A DNA stretch of 64,000 bases from Muricea muricata (GCA_963855995.1 OY979717.1:8509501-8573500); one strand, 5' to 3'. Counted from the stretch's first letter, positions 11,840 to 23,029 are shown. Numbers and translations: made by a program. Notes: generated by a model from the sequence alone, not told the origin.

Positions 11840-12386
11840 GTCATCTTGAAATTTTGTTTAGAGCGTTTCTTGAATTTCCCAAGCTCAAAACTTCTCAAGT
11901 TTATAAAATGATAAATAAGCTTTAGAATAGTGAAAGCTTTGTGTCCGAAATACATATACCAGAAAAGGTTTTGGCTTTCTGAATATTAGTATTGTTCACA
12001 CGTCTACATTTGCTGCTAAAAGTGAACCGTAGGAAATGCCCCAAAGTCAAAGTAAACAAACATCGACCAGAAATAAATATTAGTTGAAAGTCAACTTTTT
12101 GAGTTGTTTATTACCTGATTTGAATAACAACTTTATTCCTTTCTTACTAAGCCTAAACAAGTGCGTTGAAGTTTGATATTAATAGACCTCCATAAATAGC
12201 TGAAAACACGCCTGTCAGACGGATTTTCGAAATTTTGTAAAATTTAACAAAATAGAATTATACGGGACTTTTGAATACAATTTTCTAAAACAGTTCCCTA
12301 AAAAGAATGTTTTGATGAAATAAACAGAATTTCGGTTTTTTTAAACTGTCGCGAGAATCTCGATTCTCACAAATATCTGCTCTTAA
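11840..12386 (-). repeat. right terminal inverted repeat of the 6.6-kb transposon
   Basis: Reverse complement of 5771-6320; ends at GCTCTTAA. Confidence 0.85.
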
Positions 12387-12437
12387 ATGCTTAAAAGTAA
12401 TTCAGACTTGGTAGATGGAAAACTTGTCGGATGTAAT

Positions 12438-12520
12438 TTGTTTCGTATGCCAGGCAAAGCCTGCCACACTCATATCCAGGCTTTGCCTGGCATACGAAAC
12501 AAGTGTGTAGTGATTGAATA
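12438..12520 (+). ncRNA. decayed hammerhead module with a 26-base palindrome
   Basis: Arms 12438-12463 and 12477-12502 are perfect reverse complements around a 13-base loop. The plus strand keeps the 3' half of the hammerhead family seen at 4567 (GCATACGAAAC, then GTGTGTAGTG). On the minus strand the second half-copy has its CTGATGA core disrupted by extra bases. It looks like a rearranged, inactive copy. The usual hairpin (12559) and (TA)n tract follow. Confidence 0.6.
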
Positions 12521-12558
12521 TATGAAGTAAACCAAGTTTGTCTTTATCTTAGTTTTCC

Positions 12559-12581
12559 GCTCTACTTCGGTATTGAGCACT
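12559..12581 (+). repeat. conserved terminal hairpin of the hammerhead module
   Basis: GCTCTAC TTCG GTATTGAGC, identical in its core to the copy at 4190-4212 but on the plus strand. It lies about 40 bases after the hammerhead remnant and 26 before the (TA)n tract. Confidence 0.65.
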
Positions 12582-12605
12582 CTGATCATATGGTCTTTAT
12601 TCCGT

Positions 12606-12840
<235 letters not shown>

Positions 12841-12842
12841 AT

Positions 12843-12943
12843 ATTTAAAACACGCGCAGGAGTGCTTTATCAGATATACAACGCGAGGAAAAGCCTAGCG
12901 TTGTATACCTGATAAAGCGCGAATTGCGAGTGTTTTAAATGAC
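12843..12943. repeat. palindrome with CTGATAAAGC arms
   Basis: The two halves, each with TTTAAA-CAC...GCTTTATCAG and a TATACAACGC inner arm, are reverse complements with mismatches. CTGATAA resembles a hammerhead core with one conserved G replaced, so any ribozyme would be inactive. Confidence 0.6.
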
Positions 12944-13002
12944 TTCTAAATCGATTGATTTCATACCCATCTTTTCTGTTTGTATATGAAAGAATTTTCA
13001 AT

Positions 13003-13048
13003 GTAGATGTTGTATAAGCCGAGAAAATCGAAGTAAAAGATTTGTGAG
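13003..13048. repeat. 46-base repeat shared with 51596-51640
   Basis: The run starting TAGATGTTGTATAAGCCGAG recurs without a visible difference over about 44 bases at 51596-51640, in the same orientation. The family is unknown. Confidence 0.75.
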
Positions 13049-13137
13049 ATTTTTGATGATTTTCCAGTTCATTGAATATTGTACGTTTGATTCCTTTAAA
13101 AACCAAACGTATTTGCTGATTATACGCTTTCACTCAC

Positions 13138-13289
13138 CTCATCAGCGGGTTACCGAAACTCACGTCGCTAACAGAACTTGCTGAAACTGTACAGGTATTC
13201 TCATCATCGCCACCTTCAACGTCCGTTCCAAATACCACTTCTTCCTCTTCATTCAAATCACGCAACGGTAATCGTTCTTGCAACGACAT
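13138..13289 (-). CDS. TRPA-like gene A, candidate first exon
   Basis: A minus-strand ATG at 13289 opens a 152-base frame, acidic and serine-rich (begins MSLQERLPLRDLNEEEE). It ends in two phase bases before GTGAGT. Exon 2 of gene A begins with exactly the one base needed to complete the codon. Gene B's first exon is built the same way (128 bases, acidic, same phase). The link implies a first intron of about 9.9 kb packed with transposons. The start codon and exon are well supported by the phase; assignment to gene A rather than to another lost copy is inference. Confidence 0.6.
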
Positions 13290-14320
13290 TTTACTTCTTA
13301 TTGCCACTGGGAACAATAATGAAAATAGGAATGCTATATGCATACAGGTATGGACAGAGTGAACAATGAGGATGAATATATCTGTTGATTGGCTGAAGAA
13401 CTTGCCGTGTATTAGCTGAAACCGTAGACAGTCGGTAACATCCTTGATGATTGATAGCATCTATTAACAGTACTTTTTTGCGTTACTATTGGTTACTTTT
13501 TTTGAACGGACAATTAAGATTCGAAAATCTTCGATAGGTGTAGAGGCGCGATCTTCCGTTCGTTATGCAGACACTTCTCAAGACTCGAATCCTGGCTGCG
13601 ACATTTGAATATTTCACATTTTTTTCTTAAGGATTATGACGCAGGCCTTGTTCTTTTATAAATTCAAATCACATATGCATGAGAAAAGCTACCGACCGTC
13701 TACGGTTCTCAACTTGTACATCGGCTAATATACAGAGTGCAGCAAAACAAGGAAATGAAGGAGATAAGTCATCATCAAATTATTTAATATTTGGCTTAAG
13801 GGTGAAGAGACAAAAGAAGGGTGGAATTTAGGTAGGGTAAGACTGGTTGAGTGCTAGTCATGAGGAGGTAATAACACCCTCGTTCCCAGGGCCTTTTAGA
13901 TGGAGGAAAAAGTCCCTGGCACCGGCTTGCTTTTAGAACGACGAATCGTGGTTTTTGAATAAATTAGCGCGATAACTACACATGCGAAATATTTTTCAAA
14001 AATGACTGACACATGTTATGTATCGAAAATATAGTATTTATTTAAACTCTTTTACTTTGTAATTATCTCTGTATTTCGCCATTAGCATTCTTCCCCGTTC
14101 TACCTTTTCAGTACTTCATGTAACACTAACACAACAACACAGTCAAAAGTTGCCTAGTCTGAAAGCGCCTTTAAAATATTGTTACCAAGCAGTAAATTGA
14201 TGTAGTAAAATACTCAAGTTTAGCTCTCCTAGGCAAGATAAACAATACATACGTCAGCAGGAAAGATGATGGGCATGTTTGTTTTTGCAAGTACATAAAG
14301 GAAATTATAAATTAATTGGT
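13290..14320. other. upstream region of gene A, no gene seen
   Basis: Would hold the promoter of gene A. A small hairpin-type repeat with CCCAGGGCC and GTCCCTGG lies at 13886-13920. A tRNA-like TCGAATCCTGG string at 13578-13588 is too weak to call. Confidence 0.4.
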
Positions 14321-14325
14321 ACCTT

Positions 14326-14480
14326 TCACAAACATGTCAGTTATCTCTTCCGTTAGTGTCATAAGTAATGATACTTGAACTGATCAATGTTTGAGAAGTT
14401 AATTTAGTATCTTGCACAAACATATCAGTTATCTCTTCCGTTTAGCGTCACAGTATAAGTAACGATACTTGAACTGTAAA
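14326..14480. repeat. imperfect tandem duplication, unit about 85 bases
   Basis: Two copies of a segment with TCAGTTATCTCTTCCGTTAG and GATACTTGAACTG, starting near 14326 and 14413. Confidence 0.75.
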
Positions 14481-14584
14481 TACTATTTTTTTGTAAATAA
14501 GGAAAATTCTAATGTAACTCAAACTTTGTACTTACAACTGCACAGTTACAACCGTTAGTATAAAAGGACCGCTACAGCTAAATC

Positions 14585-14785
14585 TCGACAGTAGCTGCAA
14601 AGTATCTGCAGAGCAGTTGCTGAGTAGCTGCAGCAGTAGTTGCTGAGTAGCTGCAACAGTAGTTGCTGAGTAGCTGCAACAGTAGTTGCTGAGTAGCTAC
14701 AGCAGTAGTTACTGGGTAGCTGCAGCAGTAGTTGCTGAGTAGCCGAGAAGTGAACAGTAGCTGCAGAGTAGTTGCAGAGTAGCCA
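14585..14785. repeat. minisatellite of AGTAGTTGCTGAGTAGCTGC units
   Basis: Several copies of an about 24-base unit with single-base variants. The minus-strand ORF of repeated QLL/NYC residues is a by-product. Confidence 0.85.
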
Positions 14786-14880
14786 AAAAGAGCGAAAATT
14801 CTACTCACAAACGACAGACAGCCAGGACCAACAATAACAAGACAACAAAAGAAGAAGACCTAGTGAACTGTAGAGCATAA

Positions 14881-14902
14881 ATATATATATATATATATAT
14901 AT
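14881..14902. repeat. short (TA)n microsatellite
   Basis: Eleven TA units between two unique stretches. Confidence 0.9.
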
Positions 14903-15125
14903 GCTGTAACGATCCGCTACCTCGCGCAGAAAGAATTAAAGGAATCTATAGCAATATATTACAGAGCAATCTAGGAAACCTGTGGAACACACCTATAGCA
15001 CTTCTTAAATCCATCGAAATTACATCTATATGATCTATACAAGTATGAAATATTGGCAACAAAATAGAAGTCGGGCAATTTTTGGGACAGTCGGGCAAAT
15101 TGCCAAACCGCCTCTATAAAAGATA

Positions 15126-15465
15126 TTGGCGTGTACGCCCATGTCTATAGTCATTACTGGAACATCTGCAAAACAATGGCCGAATCAGCACGCTACGTTT
15201 CACTACGATGTACTTGAAGTGAAAACGAGCTTTAGCAACGTCGGTACTGTCGGGGCATTATATTACATTTATACCATATTGATTAGGGCAAAAAGATTGA
15301 CTAGAATTTCGAAGTGTCACGGTTTTATGTCATCACTGGAACGTCATTAGTCTCGTGAGGTTAAAAATACTGAGTATTTAGTATCATGGTTGGGTAAGTC
15401 TACGATACGTTTTACCGCGATACGATTGAAGTGAAAAAATGGCTTTAGTTTGAAGCATTCAGGTC
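15126..15465. repeat. two diverged copies of a 120-150 base unit
   Basis: Both copies hold GTCAT-ACTGGAAC-TC, then ACG-TACGTTT and TTGAAGTGAAAA...GGCTTTAG-like blocks. The ORF at 15126-15350 shows no family resemblance. Confidence 0.5.
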
Positions 15466-15649
15466 ATTCAGAGCTGTCAAAATAATACAACAGAGGGCTG
15501 CAAAGGGGTTTTTTATGCACGCTGTATAATTGTATTCCTACGAGCTTATTGTAAGCGAAATATATCTTTAAAAAATGACTATTTCCATAATTATAGTGCT
15601 GTGACAGCCTGATTAATGTTGCCATGCGTATAAACACATATAAAACTGT

Positions 15650-16560
15650 TCATTTGCTTAAGAGTACTTTAAAATGTACAATGGAGTTCATCTGGCAAGC
15701 ATGTGAAGGCAATTTAATAAAAGCCTTAACTCCATGGAAATAAAAGCCTTTCCTGGCAACTTCCAATTTAACTTTCGGTAGCCGCAGACAGTAATCGTTA
15801 TTACGAGTATTTTGTTGATGACTCATAATTTGAAAATAGTCATTAAATGGTTCACATGAGAGACCAAAAGCTTTAAAAACCACCATAACCGCGTTAAAAA
15901 TACGTGTCGAGTAAAAGTCACGTATATTTAAATCATCGTTTTCGATACTTAATCCATTTGCAATAATTTTCTTTGCCCGATTTTCCAAATTGACGAACTT
16001 TGATAACCATGATTCAGGTGGATCTAAAGTTACCATATCGCAATATGTCATTAATGGAACAATCATGGACTGATAAATCATACAAGCAGACTGGATTGTC
16101 AAAGAGGAACGTATCTTCTTTAGCATTTTCAGTTTACTGTTGTTTTCTCGAAGGTTCTAAGCAGATGCTGGCCAAAGTTAAGCATTGGGTCTAGTTTGAC
16201 ACCAAGATATACATATGAAGTAGTACTTCTAATTACATCACTTCCAATTTGGACACACAGGGATGAATTTCCTTCCTTTGCTAGACGTCTTGCTGTACCA
16301 AAACCATAGACTCCGACTTATTCTTTTTAAGATTAATCACCAACTGATTCCTCTGCAGCCATTTAGCAACTGCATCCATGTCTTCAGACAAAGCAGCTTC
16401 AATATTTTTAATACCCTTATGAGAAAAGTAAAGAACGGTGTCATCTGCATACATGATGACGTTAGAGTGTTTTAAAACCTTGGAAAGATCATCAATGTGT
16501 ATCAAAAACATAAGTGGCCTCAGGATGGATTCTTGAGGGACACCGTAAGAAACCGGGTAG
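15650..16560 (-). pseudogene. LINE reverse transcriptase, 3' part, interrupted
   Basis: Minus-strand frames encode GVPQESILRPLMFLIHI and YADDTVLYF, the B and C motifs of a CR1/jockey-type reverse transcriptase. The thumb and C-terminal region follow in a second frame (MLKKIRSSLTIQSACMIYQS and onward). The 5' part of the same RT lies at 18985-19143, beyond an inserted Penelope-like element. The catalytic YADD is kept, but the frames are shifted relative to each other near 16280-16130. Confidence 0.75.
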
Positions 16561-16619
16561 TTATCCGATCTACTAATTATCGTAGATCACTACTTGTTGT
16601 AAAAAACCAATACCACCCG

Positions 16620-18498
16620 ACAATTTCAAAAAATATACAAGATGAAATCAAGACTTCGTTACGCTCCTTCACCTACAGTTGCATCGACCTGGATTTATGT
16701 GAGTTCAATACGGACAGAGAGAAAATCAAAACACTTACTGAACTTTCTAAAAAACTATCTATTTTAAAACCCGACAAAGATAATGACATTGCTGTGATGA
16801 AACGCCATGATTATACTTCCTCTGTCGCATCCCTCTTCTCTGACGCTTCACGCTTCAAGTTACTTGATACTGACCCAATGCTTACCCGACTAAATTCTCT
16901 ACAATTCTTCATATGCACTCTTCGACAACGTGGTGAAAAAATCTGACTACGACTTCCTTAGACCTAAAGCTGCACATTTCGGTAGAGCACATGGCCTTCC
17001 CAAAGTCCACAAACATTACAACGACTTGCCACCGTTTAGACCTATTATTAGAGAGCTTAAAAGCAAGCGACGTTTTTGTCAACACGAACGGCAGCCGGAA
17101 GTGAGTTGCATCGTTACAGATGGCGAGTGATGGCGTCAGCCGTTCTTGTTTGAAATCAGCAACGGCAGTCAGTCAACTTTCACGTTTATGATTTCAAACA
17201 AGAACGGCTGACGCCATCACTCGCCATCTATAACGACGCAACTTACTTCCGGCTGCCGTCCGTGTTGACAAAAACGTCGCTTGCTTAAGCTCTCTATTGA
17301 CACAACTGGAACACCACATTATAACGTAGGTAAATTTCTTGCTAAGCTATTAAATCCTTTGGCCCAAAACGAGTACACTCTTCGAGACTCATTTCAAGCG
17401 GTTTCAGAAAAAAGATCTATACCTGAAGAGCTTTTCTTAGAGGGTAAATACCTTGTCTCATTTGACGTCGTTTCACTATTCACAACGTTCCACTAACCAA
17501 AACTATCAAAATCATTCTTGACCGCGTTTTTGAAGAAAAACTAGTTGCTACAACTCTTTCGAAACGGACTTTGAAAAAGCTAATTCTTGATTCTTGTACT
17601 AAAACCGCATTCTCATTTAATAATTAACTTTTCGAGCAAACCGATGGCGTTTCTATGGGGTCTGCACTAGGGCCGGTATACTTGCTAATATCACACTTTC
17701 GGAATTTGAAAAACTGATCATTTCTGACCTGATTAAATCTGGTATCATTAAGTTTTACCCATTTACCGTAGATATGTTGATACTCTTGTGCTTATAAAAC
17801 CGTCGGATATTCCTGAGATACTCAATAAATTTAATACTTTTGACAAAAATATCCAATTTACAATTGATACCTTTCCGGATAATGTAATTCATTTTTTGGA
17901 CATTTTGATTTCGTCCGATAACACTGATGTTTACTACAAAAGTACACATACGGACCAATACACGCATTTTTCTAGTTTCGAGCCATTTTTTCGTAAGATT
18001 GTATGGTTTAAATTTTTATTTCACCGTGCGTCAAAATTATGTAGCACCAGTCAACTATTTGAAAACCAAATTCGCAAACTAAAAATATTTATGTCTTGGA
18101 ACGGCTTTCCTCGTGCGGTCAGAAATTTATTGATTTCTAAACTTAAGAACAAATTTTCTACCAATCAATCACGCACCAACTTGTTCCACGAAAACGATAC
18201 CAGACCTAAGGTTTGGGTACCCGTTCCATACCTTGGTAAACGAGGTGAAACGCTTGTTAAAAATTTTCTTAAGAAAATACAAAGATGTCTAACTGTTACT
18301 GTTAATTTCATTGTTATTTACGACACCAAAAAGTTTTCTTATTTCCTTTCCAACAAAGACAAAATTCCTAATCTTTCTAAATCTAATGCAGCCCTAGTTT
18401 ATGAAGTGAAATGTCCTGGCTGCTCAGCAACGTATATTGGGAAAAGTGAAAGGTGTTTACAGTCGCGGCTTTCCAAGCATATCAATCCGGCTACATAA
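16620..18498 (+). pseudogene. PLE-1 reverse transcriptase plus GIY-YIG endonuclease, broken
   Basis: In order: an N-terminal region with KPDKDNDIAVM; the RT block with FGRAHGLPKVHK and PPFRPII; then KYLVSFDVVSLFT; then a palm region; and a C-terminal GIY-YIG nuclease with YEVKCPGCSATYIGKSE. PLEs copy their RNA at nicks made by this nuclease. Damage: a 246-base fold-back insertion at 17050-17295, frameshifts near 16920, 17495 and 17640, and at 17773-17784 the catalytic YVDD has become YVDT by loss of one codon. The endonuclease frame is shifted near 18490. It cannot be active. Confidence 0.75.
17050..17295. mobile_element. fold-back MITE inside PLE-1
   Basis: Arms of about 100 bases (AGAGAGCTTAA...AAGCGACGTTTTTGTCA and reverse complement) around a loop near 17165-17185. 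ATT stands immediately before and after. Removing the element and one ATT makes the host frame read through from PII to DTTGTPHYN, so this is a clean 3-base-duplication insertion. Confidence 0.8.
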
Positions 18499-18984
18499 AA
18501 GTGCTATAGGGCAACATTTCCACAACTGCCAACATGTGCAATACATTGTTAACCTACATTTTGCTTTTGACAAACTTTACAACCCGACTGACGAATACAA
18601 TAACATTTCCGCTTTTATTTTGACAACTCTCGTAATCTGCACACCTAATTTTCTCTTGTTGCTTGAAGCTATATACATCAATTATCATCCACCCAGTTTA
18701 AACACTGGTCTCAAAGCTAGCAAAGAACTAAATCTTTTCTCTTAATCCAGACACCCACATTTTATCATACTTCTCACTACACATGTCATGGTTTTGATAG
18801 ATGCTTCCGTTCCTATGATGTCATCATGGCATGCCAACTTGTATATAAGACCCTGTATATATTGTAACTGTAGTTAGTGTGATGATGATTTTGGAATAAA
18901 ATCGAAATATCACTTACCCAATTTTCTTGCTTAACTCATATTTTGGGTTTCAAGATGCTAATCTTAGGATTATGTTTTGTATTA

Positions 18985-19143
18985 TACTACTTGTTGTCTA
19001 TTTGATAAATAGTTCGTAAACCATTTAAGCTGGACACCCCGAACACCAAGCATCTCCATCTTTTTAATTAAGACAGCATGGTCGACAGTGGCGAATGCCT
19101 TACAAAAATCTGCACCCGTTAGCTTTCCACCATCCGATTTTGT
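18985..19143 (-). pseudogene. LINE reverse transcriptase, 5' part
   Basis: Encodes GADFCKAFATVDHAVLIKKM and LKWFTNYLSNRQQVV, the motif A region of a CR1/jockey-like RT. It breaks off at 18985 and continues at 16560 on the other side of PLE-1. Upstream of 19143 the LINE similarity is lost. Confidence 0.7.
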
Positions 19144-19640
19144 CGTGCGCCAGAAGAGAAGCATGACAAGAAGGAATAACTTGGCGGAATACGCATGCGT
19201 TTGAGGCAATTTGGCCAATAGGATGACAATATTCCTAATTGATAGTCATGCCGGCCTGAGTTGAGCATGACATGCGGGTATATTTACCCAGTAGTCATGC
19301 TCAATAGCCTGCATTAAGGCAAAACTATGTACAGTTCGAATTTGCCAAAATAATGCGAATTCGCGTAATTTTAAAGGAGTTTTGAAATGGCATTTTACGT
19401 AGAAATGTTTAAGTTCACTTCTCAAAGATAAGTTTGATATTTTAAACCCCCCCCTCCAAAAAAAAAAAAACTTTTTTGGACAAAACTCTACTCATGCATA
19501 GCATGACAAGCATGACCGCTAGCTTCACCACGACGATCTTCTAGCTTCTTTAAGTAAACTATCCCTCTCAAGCATTGCTTTTCGCAAGCTGTTTGTTAAC
19601 TATTGGAATTATATATATATGTGTTCGTATAAGGTTCTCC
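19144..19640. other. intergenic, no gene seen
   Basis: Contains a C-run followed by an A-run (19446-19470) and repeated GCATGAC words, but no coding frame. Confidence 0.5.
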
Positions 19641-19660
19641 GGATTTTTGTTTTCTTTTTG

Positions 19661-19696
19661 GCGAGCTTTCGACTTACTCCTTCAAGTCTTCGTCAG
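19661..19696 (-). ncRNA. partial hammerhead-like motif at the 3' end of PLE-2
   Basis: On the minus strand: CTGACGA, a stem II of GACTT with AAGTC, then GAAA. The first half overlaps the end of the PLE-2 reading frame. A matching stem I return strand is not visible downstream, so it is a half or truncated motif. Confidence 0.4.
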
Positions 19697-22372
19697 GCAA
19701 TGCGGGATTGTTTGGTGTGATTTTATTTTGGTCTTTTTGCGTAGGCGTAGTGAGCGTCTGATTGGTTGGTTTTCCGGTTTGTCGATTGGTTGGTTTTGGA
19801 TGATGTTGATTGGTTGGTTTTGTTCTGGTTTTTCATTGGCTGTTTGTGATCCCCTCGTGGTGTTATGGTGATGTTGGAGTGGCTGATACGCTATGGGGAT
19901 GACAATGTGTCTATTTATTGCGGGATTTTGTAAGCTGTGCCATGCTTCCTTAAATTCTCGTGCTTCTCTTGTTTTGGCATGATTCAATATTTTTATCTTT
20001 ATCCAGTCAAATCTGTGGTCGTTTTCGGTGACATGTTTTGCCGGGAGAGATCGTTCGTCTTCTCGTTTGATGGCGTTCTTATGTTCTGTTATGCGTGATT
20101 TGATAGTCTTTGATGTTTCGCCGATGTATACTTTTTCACAATCTTGGCATGGTATCTGGTATACTGCGTTTTGTTTGTCCTCATTGTTCGGTTGGTCTTT
20201 ATGTTTGTTGAAGAGAGATTTGATTTTGTTTGTTGGTTTGTGTGCCACTTTCAAGTTGTATTTTTCAAGTATTCTCGCCGTTATTTCAGAAATTTTATTG
20301 ATGTAGGGTAGGGTTATTCGTCTGAGTTCCGGGTTGTTGTTTTTTCCTGCGTTATTGCTTTGTGATGGTTGTGGGCGTTGGGATCTTTTGTGGACAGAGT
20401 TGATGAAATGCTTTGGGTAGTTGTTCTTTCTGAAGGTTTTATAGAGGTGGCTGAGTTCATGTTTTTTTGCCTCGGCTGTGCTACAATGTGCGTTTACGCG
20501 ATTGAGAAGTATTTTAAGGCAGCTGGCTTTGTGTTGTGTGGGGTGGTTGCTATTGTAGTTTAGTATTTGGTCTGTGTGAGTGTTTTTTCGGTGTACTTTT
20601 TTTTCGATGGCGCCGTTGTCAGTTCTTGTGAGTTCGATGTCTAGGCATGCAATTCTTCTTTCCGTTTCCTTCTCCATTGTGAATGTGATGCCGTCTGTGG
20701 TCGTGTTGATTGTCTTAAAGAGGTTGTCGATGTGGTGTGTTTTGATGATAGAAAGTACATCGTCGACGTAGCGATCCCACAGTTTTATGTTTCCATCGTT
20801 GTGGATTGATCGGCGTTCTAGGTCTTGCATAACAGCTTCGGCCAGGAAACTGGAGAGGGCAGAGCCCATAGGTGTACCTGATGTTTGTTGATAGTATGTG
20901 CCTTCGAACTGGAATTCTGTTGATAGGCAGAGGTCTAGTAAGTCGAGTATGTCGGATTTGCTTAGTTTTGTTTTGCCAGTCCAAGATAAATTGGTTGTGA
21001 GAAGGTCGTCTGTTATACGTTTTGCTGTTGATAGGGGGATGGATGTAAACAGGGATACGACGTCGAAGGATACCATCGTTTCATCGGGTTCGATTTTGAG
21101 ATCTTTTATTTGTTGGAGGAATGTAACAGCATTGGATACAGAGTGGGTTGATGTTTTTACCAGTGATTGTAGGATGCTGGCTAGGTGTTTTGAGAGTTCA
21201 TATGTCGGTGATCCCGGGAGTGAGACGATAGGGCGAAGCGGTGTGTTTGATTTGTGGATTTTTGGCAATCCGTAAAAACGGGCAGTGGTGGCATCAGAAG
21301 GTCGTATCTTGTGGTAGGTTTTGTCGTCGAGTTTTTGTTCATCTTTTAATGACTTAAGTCTCTTGTTGATGCGGGTTATCGTTGTTTTGGTTGGATTTTT
21401 GTCAAGCTTCTTGTACGTTTTGTTGTCTTGAAGTAGTTCTTTGGCTTTGTTAGAGTAATCAGTTTTGTCCATTATAACGGTTGTTCTCCCTTTGTCTGCT
21501 GGTAAGATGATTATGTTTGGGTCGTTCCTAAGTGCTTTTAACGTTTGTCTTTCGGCTTTCGGTTAGTCGGTGGGCTTCTTGTTGTGGCTTAGGTGAGTGG
21601 TGACTTCGTGTCGTATGTTGTTCGCTGCGTGTTCTTCAATGTTGTTGGTTTTGATGGCATGTTCAAGGTCTGCGATTAAGTCTAACAGAGTGGCGTCTTT
21701 GGTGTTGTAATTGAGTCCTTTTGCAAGTATGTCTATTTCTTCCTGTGTCAATTCTCTGGACGAGACGTTTTTTACCCAGTTGGTTTCTTTATTTTTGTGT
21801 GTTTGGCGGTAGTGGTGGGAGTTTTTGAGCTTCCTTTCAAGGTCGGTATGTCGTTTATCCTTGTGTTCAGCCGTTGTGCGGGATATGGTTTCGTCGAGGG
21901 AATCTATCTCATCTTCTGTAATGCATTTAGCTATAATTTCCTTGTGTTTGTCGAGTTGAATTTGATAATTTCTTTTGCGGTTAGGTGTTTCAGTGATTAG
22001 GGTGTTGAGCATACGTTTTCCGTTTTCTGAGGTAGTTTTGATTGCGAGTCGGCTCTTGATGGGTGGATTGTAGTTGATGCTGTTGGGTAATATGTTGAGG
22101 CGTTTGCAAGAATGGAGAGAGTGGAGTTGTTCTTTGGCGGAGGCTATTTTGTGAGCGTAACTTTCCCATTTTCTGGCGGTTTCAAGGGTATACGTCCCAT
22201 ATGTTCTTTTAAGTGTGTTGAAAATTTGTAATTTGTAATCCAGGCAAAATTTGTAATCCAGACAAAATTTGTAATCCAAACAAAATTTGTAATCCAGAAA
22301 AATGGGAAAGTTACGCTCATTACGATCATTCAACAGAGCGGTCAGCTTATAATTAATGGTGATATAAATCAA
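19682..22372 (-). pseudogene. PLE-2: Penelope-like RT plus GIY-YIG endonuclease, one stop codon
   Basis: A minus-strand frame of about 897 codons runs from 22372 to 19682, broken only by a TAA at 21563-21565; both sides are in the same frame. The first part is a charged N-terminal region. The second holds FYGLPKIHK, PLRPIVSLPGSP, SFDVVSLFTSIPL, GTPMGSALSS and an intact RYVDDVLS (RT palm), and then VYQIPCQDCEKVYIGETSK followed by R-x-x-EH (GIY-YIG nuclease). The C-terminus is Asn/Gln/Pro-rich. All catalytic motifs I can check are kept, so it is a recently inactivated or possibly polymorphic copy. The N-terminal 30 or so residues come from an 18-base repeat and may not be native. Confidence 0.82.
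22231..22297. repeat. 18-base tandem repeat, about 3.7 copies
   Basis: ATTTGTAATCCAG-CAAA repeated with small variants. On the minus strand it encodes the repeated LDYKFC at the start of PLE-2, a sign that this edge is not original coding sequence. Confidence 0.85.
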
Positions 22373-22855
22373 AACATTTCGAGAGCTGAATTATAAACAA
22401 CTTTCAAAGAAGATGTGAAGTGTTATTATAAAGTGGCCCCATACAGTTTTAGTGAAATGCTATAGGTTCCGCATTGATATTGATTATTTCTTGTCACTGA
22501 TACTTAAACTAGTCGCGCAACATTTCAGGTACCGGAGATATCCTGAAAATGAGTTTTAAACACATGATTTTAATGTCTTGCAAAGTCGAAGTTGATTAAC
22601 ATAAAGTCATTCTGAGCAAAAATGGGTTATATTCATGTGTCGAAAAGATTAGAAACTTTTACCGAAGGAAAACTTAAATATTCAAGAAGGAAAAGTGTCA
22701 TCTTTATACATTCCACAAAAAAAATGATCAAGTATATAAATTTTAATGTGGAATCTACAATATTTTGTTTGAAACTGTAGGTACCTTTAAAGGATTTTAG
22801 ATTTTTAACGAAAATATTGTTCAAGTATGGACTGCAGCATAATAAAATTGAATCA
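22373..22855. other. intergenic, no gene seen
   Basis: AT-rich. The small minus-strand frame at 22633-22860 has no recognisable features. Confidence 0.5.
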
Positions 22856-22863
22856 AGCAAAGC

Positions 22864-23029
22864 CAGGGGCCGCGGAAGATCGATAATTGGGGGGGGGGGG
22901 GGAGGGGCACATATTCATATATTCGTGTTGTGCATCATTAATTTCTTTTGAAATCGATTGTTTTTACAGTCTGTGAACACGAATATGTGAATATGTGCCC
23001 CCCCAGTTATCGATCTTCCGCGGCCGCTG
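22864..23029. mobile_element. hAT-type MITE, 166 bases
   Basis: Ends read CAGGGGCCGCGGAAGATCG and the reverse complement of CAGCGGCCGCGGAAGATCG, with arms running through a G-tract and CACATATTCA. Flanking 8-base words AGCAAAGC and AGAAAAGC (22856-22863 and 23030-23037) differ at one base, as expected for an aged hAT target duplication. Confidence 0.75.

Larger units (their letters stand above)
5771..12386. mobile_element. 6.6-kb DNA transposon with long terminal inverted repeats
   Basis: The ends 5771-6320 and 11840-12386 are reverse complements over roughly 540 bases with scattered differences. They begin at TTAAGAGCAGAT and close at ATCTGCTCTTAA, so TTAA marks both borders. Between them lies a plus-strand, multi-exon, broken transposase-like gene. 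The whole unit sits in the long first intron of gene A, in the opposite orientation to that gene. TTAA targets fit piggyBac and Kolobok superfamilies, but I do not recognise the protein as either. Confidence 0.8.
16561..18980 (+). mobile_element. Penelope-like retroelement (PLE-1), inserted in a LINE
   Basis: Plus-strand remains of a Penelope-like element lie between the two halves of a minus-strand LINE reverse transcriptase. The left junction falls just after the LINE codons for YGVPQES and the right junction just after RQQVV. I cannot fix a target duplication by eye. The protein and its lesions are given in the next entry. Confidence 0.7.

Noticed and set aside
13119-13147. CTGATGAG...GAAA on the minus strand
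   Set aside because: It spans the splice donor of the gene A first exon and stem II cannot pair.
13520-13590. tRNA-like stretch with TCGAATCCTGG
   Set aside because: No box A at the right distance and no cloverleaf stems.
14578-14808. Minus-strand ORF of repeated Gln-Leu-Leu and Asn-Tyr-Cys
   Set aside because: Produced by the minisatellite at 14585-14785.
18876-18914. Hammerhead-like GATGATGA..AAAATC-GAAA at the 3' end of PLE-1
   Set aside because: The C of the core and a valid NUH triplet are missing; only the stem II hairpin and GAAA fit. At most a decayed copy.
19575-22000. Plus-strand ORFs across PLE-2 (hydrophobic, Val/Phe/Leu-rich)
   Set aside because: Shadows of the minus-strand PLE coding frame.
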